NCBI GenBank assembly: GCA_002390425.1
Contig: DGPL01000003.1
Span: 1 to 17,561, forward strand
Length of the DNA stretch: 17,561 bases
Reading direction: 5' to 3'
Source of the DNA: Kordiimonadaceae bacterium UBA4441
Lineage (GTDB): Bacteria; Pseudomonadota; Alphaproteobacteria; Sphingomonadales; Emcibacteraceae
Shown here: positions 13,771 to 17,561 of the stretch, piece after piece
How positions within the stretch are numbered: the first letter of the stretch is position 1
Layout: each line of letters starts with the position of its first letter
Program-made: the position numbers and the translations under genes
The notes under the pieces: generated by a model
Told to the model about the DNA's origin: nothing
What the model saw: only the letters and a program-made list of their open reading frames with translations
Database searches by the model: none

Positions 13771-15183
13771 ATGACAAGTCCGCGTACATTATATGACAAG
13801 ATTTGGGATTCCCATGTTGTTGAAGAACAACTAAGCGGAAACAGTCTTCTCTATATCGATCGCCATATCGTCCATGAAGTCACAAGCCCACAAGCATTTG
13901 AAGGCCTGAGACTGGCGGGACGTGGGCTGCGTCGCGTGGAAACGATTTTAGCTGTTCCTGATCATAATGTTCCGACTACATCGGACCGGGAAACGCGCAT
14001 TGATAGTATCGAAAGTAAAAATCAGTTAGATGCACTTGAGCGAAATGCCAAAGAATTTGACCTTGATTATATTCCGATGATGGATGCGCGCCAAGGGATC
14101 GTTCACATTGTTGGCCCTGAGCAAGGTTTTACGCTTCCAGGCACAACGATTGTCTGTGGTGATAGTCATACTGCTACTCACGGTGCATTTGGCGCACTTG
14201 CTTTTGGTATTGGTACTTCTGAAGTTGAGCATGTGATGGCGACCAATACTTTAATTTTGAAACGATCAAAAAATCTTCGTATTGATGTATCCGGTGAACT
14301 TGGTGCGGGCGTTACCGCTAAAGATGTCGCCTTAGCTATTATTGGCAATATCGGTACGGCAGGCGGCACGGGGTCTGTTATTGAATTTACAGGCTCAGCG
14401 ATAAAAGGCTTAACCATGGAAGGTCGTATGACCCTTTGTAATATGGCCATCGAAGGTGGAGCTCGTGCTGGACTTATTGAGCCGAATGAAAAAACGTATG
14501 ATTATATAAAAGGCCGCCCGAAATCACCAAAAGGTACCGAATTTGAAATGGCTGTCAATTATTGGAACAGCTTGAAATCAGACGAAGGCGCGACATATGA
14601 TAACGAAGTTTTCATGGATGCAGCCGACATTGTCCCTCAGGTAACTTGGGGCAATAGCCCTGAAGATGTTTTGCCGATTACGGGCATAGTACCAAACCCC
14701 GCCGATGCGAAGGATGCTGATAACAAAGCTTCAATTGAAAGAGCGCTTGATTATATGGGATTAGAGCCTGGAACGAAGCTAACTGACATTAAAGTCGACA
14801 GAGTGTTTATTGGATCATGCACTAATGGCCGTATTGAAGATATGCGCGCCGTTGCAGAAGTTGTTAAGGGAAGGAAACTGGCAGATAATATTAAGCAAGG
14901 TTTAATTGTACCGGGCAGTGGGTTGGTTAGAATACAAGCAGAACAAGAAGGGCTTGATCAAATTTTCATTGATGCTGGATTTGAATGGCGCGAGCCAGGT
15001 TGCTCAATGTGTCTTGCGATGAATGCGGATAAGCTTCTTCCTGGTGAAAGGTGTGCATCCACATCAAATCGTAATTTTGAAGGACGACAAGGACCTAAGT
15101 CCCGCACTCATCTGGTTAGTCCTGCAATGGCGGCTGCCGCTGCAGTTACCGGTCATTTAACAGACATCAGGGAGCTATCATAA
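13771..15183 (+). CDS. leuC: 3-isopropylmalate dehydratase large subunit LeuC
   Basis: This is the 470-residue aconitase-type subunit that, with LeuD, isomerises 2-isopropylmalate to 3-isopropylmalate in leucine synthesis. The three [4Fe-4S] cysteines are visible: C350 (IGSCTNGR), and C411 and C414 (EPGCSMCLAMN). Substrate-side motifs DHNVPTT, CGDSHTATHGAFGALAFGIGTSEVEHV and EGGARAGLIEPN are intact. AAGGA (13758-13762) is 8 bases before this ATG. A two-codon ORF, ATG AAA TGA, begins 5 bases earlier and overlaps the start. The stop overlaps the leuD start by one base (TAATG). No convincing promoter lies between the terminator and the gene, so transcription may come from readthrough or from inside the upstream operon. 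Confidence 0.97.
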   Translation: MTSPRTLYDKIWDSHVVEEQLSGNSLLYIDRHIVHEVTSPQAFEGLRLAGRGLRRVETILAVPDHNVPTTSDRETRIDSIESKNQLDALERNAKEFDLDYIPMMDARQGIVHIVGPEQGFTLPGTTIVCGDSHTATHGAFGALAFGIGTSEVEHVMATNTLILKRSKNLRIDVSGELGAGVTAKDVALAIIGNIGTAGGTGSVIEFTGSAIKGLTMEGRMTLCNMAIEGGARAGLIEPNEKTYDYIKGRPKSPKGTEFEMAVNYWNSLKSDEGATYDNEVFMDAADIVPQVTWGNSPEDVLPITGIVPNPADAKDADNKASIERALDYMGLEPGTKLTDIKVDRVFIGSCTNGRIEDMRAVAEVVKGRKLADNIKQGLIVPGSGLVRIQAEQEGLDQIFIDAGFEWREPGCSMCLAMNADKLLPGERCASTSNRNFEGRQGPKSRTHLVSPAMAAAAAVTGHLTDIRELS

Positions 15184-15794
15184 TGGAAAAATTTACAAAA
15201 ATTCGCGCCGTTGCTGCGCCGCTTCCGATTACTAATGTTGATACGGATATGATCATTTCACAAGAACATTTGCGTACAATTGAACGTACGGGGCTAGGAA
15301 AACATGCGTTTTCAAATATTCGCTATAACGAAGATGGCTCTGAAAATGAAGATTTTGTTCTAAATAAACCGGCCTATAGAAGCGCTGAAATTCTAATTGC
15401 GGGTGATAATTTCGGCTGTGGTTCTAGCCGTGAACATGCCCCTTGGGCCCTAATGGACTTAGGATTACGTTGTGTGATTGCACCAAGTTTTGCAGATATT
15501 TTTTATGGCAATTGCTTTAAAAACGGTCTTCTTCCTATAAAATTACCACAAGCAATTGTAGATGATTTAATGAAAGATGCGGAAAATGGCGCAAATGCTG
15601 TGTTTACTATTGATCTTGAAAATCTTGAAATTACCCGCCCTGACGGTGAAGTTATTTCATTTGAAGTTGATGGGTTTCGCCAGCACTGCATGATCAATGG
15701 ATTTGATGACATTGGCCTTACCATGGAAAAGGGTGAGAAGATTTCTGAATTTGAAGCCAAACAAAAAGCTGAACAGCCTTGGCTATATAGATAA
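15183..15794 (+). CDS. leuD: 3-isopropylmalate dehydratase small subunit LeuD
   Basis: This is the 203-residue swivel-domain subunit that completes the LeuC active site. Family landmarks are the opening PLPITNVDTDMIISQEHL (about residues 13-30), GDNFGCGSSREHAPWAL (about 74-90) and FADIFYGNCFKNGLLPIKL. Length matches the proteobacterial type (about 200 residues). The ATG overlaps the leuC stop (TAATG), which matches the need for equal amounts of both subunits. leuB follows after 27 bases. Confidence 0.97.
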   Translation: MEKFTKIRAVAAPLPITNVDTDMIISQEHLRTIERTGLGKHAFSNIRYNEDGSENEDFVLNKPAYRSAEILIAGDNFGCGSSREHAPWALMDLGLRCVIAPSFADIFYGNCFKNGLLPIKLPQAIVDDLMKDAENGANAVFTIDLENLEITRPDGEVISFEVDGFRQHCMINGFDDIGLTMEKGEKISEFEAKQKAEQPWLYR

Positions 15795-15821
15795 GCAAAA
15801 AAAGAATAAGAGTAAGAAACA

Positions 15822-16919
15822 ATGAGCAAAAAACATAGCATGTTAATTCTACCGGGTGACGGTATCGGTCCTGAAGCAATGGTTGAAGTGAAGAAAATTG
15901 TTGCGTGGCTTGAAGAGCATAAAAGCCTTGAGTTTGATATATCAGAAGATAGCGTCGGTGGTGCCGCTTATGATCAATATGGTACATCACTAGCTGATCA
16001 TACGCTTGAAAAAGCAAAAGAAGTCGATGCCGTGATGTTTGGTGCTGTTGGTGGTCCTAAGTGGGACGGCGTAGATTACGATAAGCGTCCTGAAGCAGGT
16101 CTTTTAAAGCTACGAAAAGAACTTAATCTTTTTGCAAATCTTCGCCCGGCTCTTTGTTTTGATCCACTAGTTGACGCTTCTAGTCTAAAGCCTGAACTAG
16201 TTAGCGGTCTTGATATTATGATCCTTCGTGAATTAACGGGCGGTGTATATTTTGGTGAACCTCGCGGCATTACCGAACTTTCAAACGGGCAACGTCGCGG
16301 TGTTAATACACAAGTTTATGAAACTTATGAAATCCATCGTGCTGCCCATGTGGCATTTGATCTTGCAGGCAAAAGAAGCGGTCGTGTGACATCCGTTGAA
16401 AAAGCGAACGTGATGGAAAGCGGTCTTCTTTGGCGCGAAGAAGTGAACATCATTGCCAAAGATTATCCAAACATCAAACTTGATCATATGTATGCCGATA
16501 ATTGTGCTATGCAGCTTGTCCGTACCCCAAAACAATTTGATGTGATTTTAACGGATAATCTATTTGGCGATATGTTATCTGATATTGCGGCTATGCTTAC
16601 GGGCTCTCTCGGCATGCTTCCGTCCGCTTCCCTTGGTGAGGTGGGTAAGGGTGCCCTTTATGAACCGGTTCACGGCAGTGCCCCTGATATTGCCGGACAA
16701 GGCATTGCAAATCCGATTGCTACTATTCTTAGTTTCGCAATGGCCCTTCGTTACACATATAATGAAGGGGACGCCGCGGATTTAATTGAAGAAGCCGTTA
16801 ATGACGTGCTTGCAAACGATATTCGAACGGCCGATATTAATCAGCCTGGAATGACGCTTGTATCCACAAGCGAAATGGGCAACCACATTGTGGATGCCAT
16901 GCAAAAGCTAGAAAGCTAA
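15822..16919 (+). CDS. leuB: 3-isopropylmalate dehydrogenase LeuB
   Basis: This 365-residue NAD-dependent beta-decarboxylating dehydrogenase converts 3-isopropylmalate to the precursor of leucine. The expected residues are visible. They are Y143 in ELTGGVYFGEPRG, K194 in VEKANVMES, and metal-binding aspartates D226 (YADNCAM), D250 and D254 (LFGDMLSD). The NAD-site region HGSAPDIAGQGIANP comes later. The first residues (MLILPGDGIGPE) are standard. The ribosome binding region before the ATG is AAGAGTAAGAAA, a weak but purine-rich site. It ends 41 bases before asd, with no terminator seen. Confidence 0.97.
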   Translation: MSKKHSMLILPGDGIGPEAMVEVKKIVAWLEEHKSLEFDISEDSVGGAAYDQYGTSLADHTLEKAKEVDAVMFGAVGGPKWDGVDYDKRPEAGLLKLRKELNLFANLRPALCFDPLVDASSLKPELVSGLDIMILRELTGGVYFGEPRGITELSNGQRRGVNTQVYETYEIHRAAHVAFDLAGKRSGRVTSVEKANVMESGLLWREEVNIIAKDYPNIKLDHMYADNCAMQLVRTPKQFDVILTDNLFGDMLSDIAAMLTGSLGMLPSASLGEVGKGALYEPVHGSAPDIAGQGIANPIATILSFAMALRYTYNEGDAADLIEEAVNDVLANDIRTADINQPGMTLVSTSEMGNHIVDAMQKLES

Positions 16920-16960
16920 ATTTAAACTAAACAACAATTATTAAATACTGGAGAGTATAA

Positions 16961-17561
16961 TGTCCTATAAAGTGGCCGTCGTAGGAGCGACTGGCAACGT
17001 TGGCCGTGAGATGCTAAATATTTTAGCCGAGCGCCAATTCCCCGTTTCAGAAGTAGTCGCTTTGGCGTCTCGTCGTTCAGTTGGTTCAGAAATTACCTTC
17101 GGCGATAAGACGCTTATTTGCAAAAATCTTGATGACTATGACTTCACGGGCACGGACATTGCACTTATGTCTGCGGGTGGTTCAATTTCTGAAAAATACG
17201 CTGATAAAATTACGTCGGCTGGATGTGTTATTATTGATAACAGCTCACATTTTCGCATGGACCCAGATGTGCCATTGATCGTACCCGAAGTAAACGGCGA
17301 CGCGATTAAAGGCTATACAAAAAAAGGCATCATCGCCAATCCGAACTGCTCAACGGCGCAAATGATGGTTGCCCTTAAGCCTCTACATGACGCGGCGGTG
17401 ATTAAACGCTGCGTGGTGAGCACGTACCAATCTGTTTCTGGCTCTGGTAAGGAAGCGATGGAAGAACTTTGGACACAAACGCGGGCTATTTTTGTTAATG
17501 ATCCTGTTGAAACGAATGTTTATCCAAAACAAATCGCCTTTAACGTGATCCCGCATATTGA
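16961..17561 (+). CDS. asd: Aspartate-semialdehyde dehydrogenase (partial, 3' end outside window)
   Basis: The first 200 residues are present and the gene runs off the end. The enzyme reduces aspartyl phosphate to aspartate semialdehyde, the branch point to lysine/diaminopimelate, threonine and methionine. It begins MSYKVAVVGATGNVGREM, with the NADP-binding GATGNVG turn at residues 9-15. The catalytic cysteine C130 is in ANPNCSTAQMM, and the STYQSVSGSGK segment follows (about 154-164). GGAGAG lies just before the ATG. The link leuCDB-asd in the same direction suggests an amino-acid biosynthesis operon, although 41 bases separate leuB from asd and an internal promoter cannot be excluded. Confidence 0.95.

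Noticed and set aside
1..17561. CRISPR arrays, insertion sequences, prophage or toxin-antitoxin modules
   Set aside because: I looked for regularly spaced repeats, transposase motifs and paired small ORFs and saw none; gene content is chromosomal housekeeping.

Overview
The window is a stretch of bacterial chromosome. Gene families and order point to an alphaproteobacterium with a rather AT-rich genome. The evidence is a system I cytochrome c maturation cluster with separate ccmH and ccmI, an mtaB-ftsY-yciB run, and ffh-rpsP-rimM-trmD-rplS followed by leuC-leuD-leuB-asd. I could not place it to genus. Nearly every base is coding: no gene-free stretch exceeds 300 bases, and the longest is about 240 bases (9706-9947).

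Layout. Positions 1-4167 (+) hold the end of ccmE, then ccmF, ccmG, ccmH and ccmI. The genes touch or overlap by 1-4 bases, so this is one tightly coupled operon for attaching heme to c-type cytochromes. Positions 4279-4671 (+) hold a small charged, coiled-coil-like protein of unknown function. Its natural-looking start region carries an in-frame TAG. Its stop codon overlaps the stop of the convergent yciB. Positions 4668-7482 (-) hold mtaB, ftsY and yciB, a likely co-transcribed set (tRNA methylthiolation, SRP receptor, membrane protein). Positions 7535-9705 (-) hold a DASS/SLC13 anion transporter and a secreted beta-barrel outer-membrane protein, the only accessory-looking genes here. Positions 9706-9947 form a divergent intergenic region with a good sigma70-type promoter and an intrinsic-terminator-like hairpin just ahead of ffh. 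Positions 9948-13657 (+) hold ffh, rpsP, rimM, trmD and rplS, a translation and protein-targeting operon. Positions 13683-13741 hold a set of overlapping hairpins ending in a strong terminator. Positions 13771-17561 (+) hold leuC, leuD, leuB and the start of asd, which runs off the window.

How the genes fit together. Ffh (SRP GTPase) and FtsY (its receptor GTPase) lie about 3.8 kb apart on opposite strands, so both protein halves of the co-translational targeting pathway are here. The 4.5S RNA gene is not seen. MtaB, TrmD, RimM, S16 and L19 all serve the ribosome or tRNA. LeuC/LeuD and LeuB supply the last steps of leucine synthesis (leuA is not in the window). Asd supplies aspartate semialdehyde for lysine, threonine, methionine and cell-wall synthesis.

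Most of the window is ordinary housekeeping DNA and I see no new multi-gene system. The observations most worth checking are the in-frame TAG in the small coiled-coil gene, the promoter-terminator unit in front of ffh, and the mutually exclusive hairpins between rplS and leuC.
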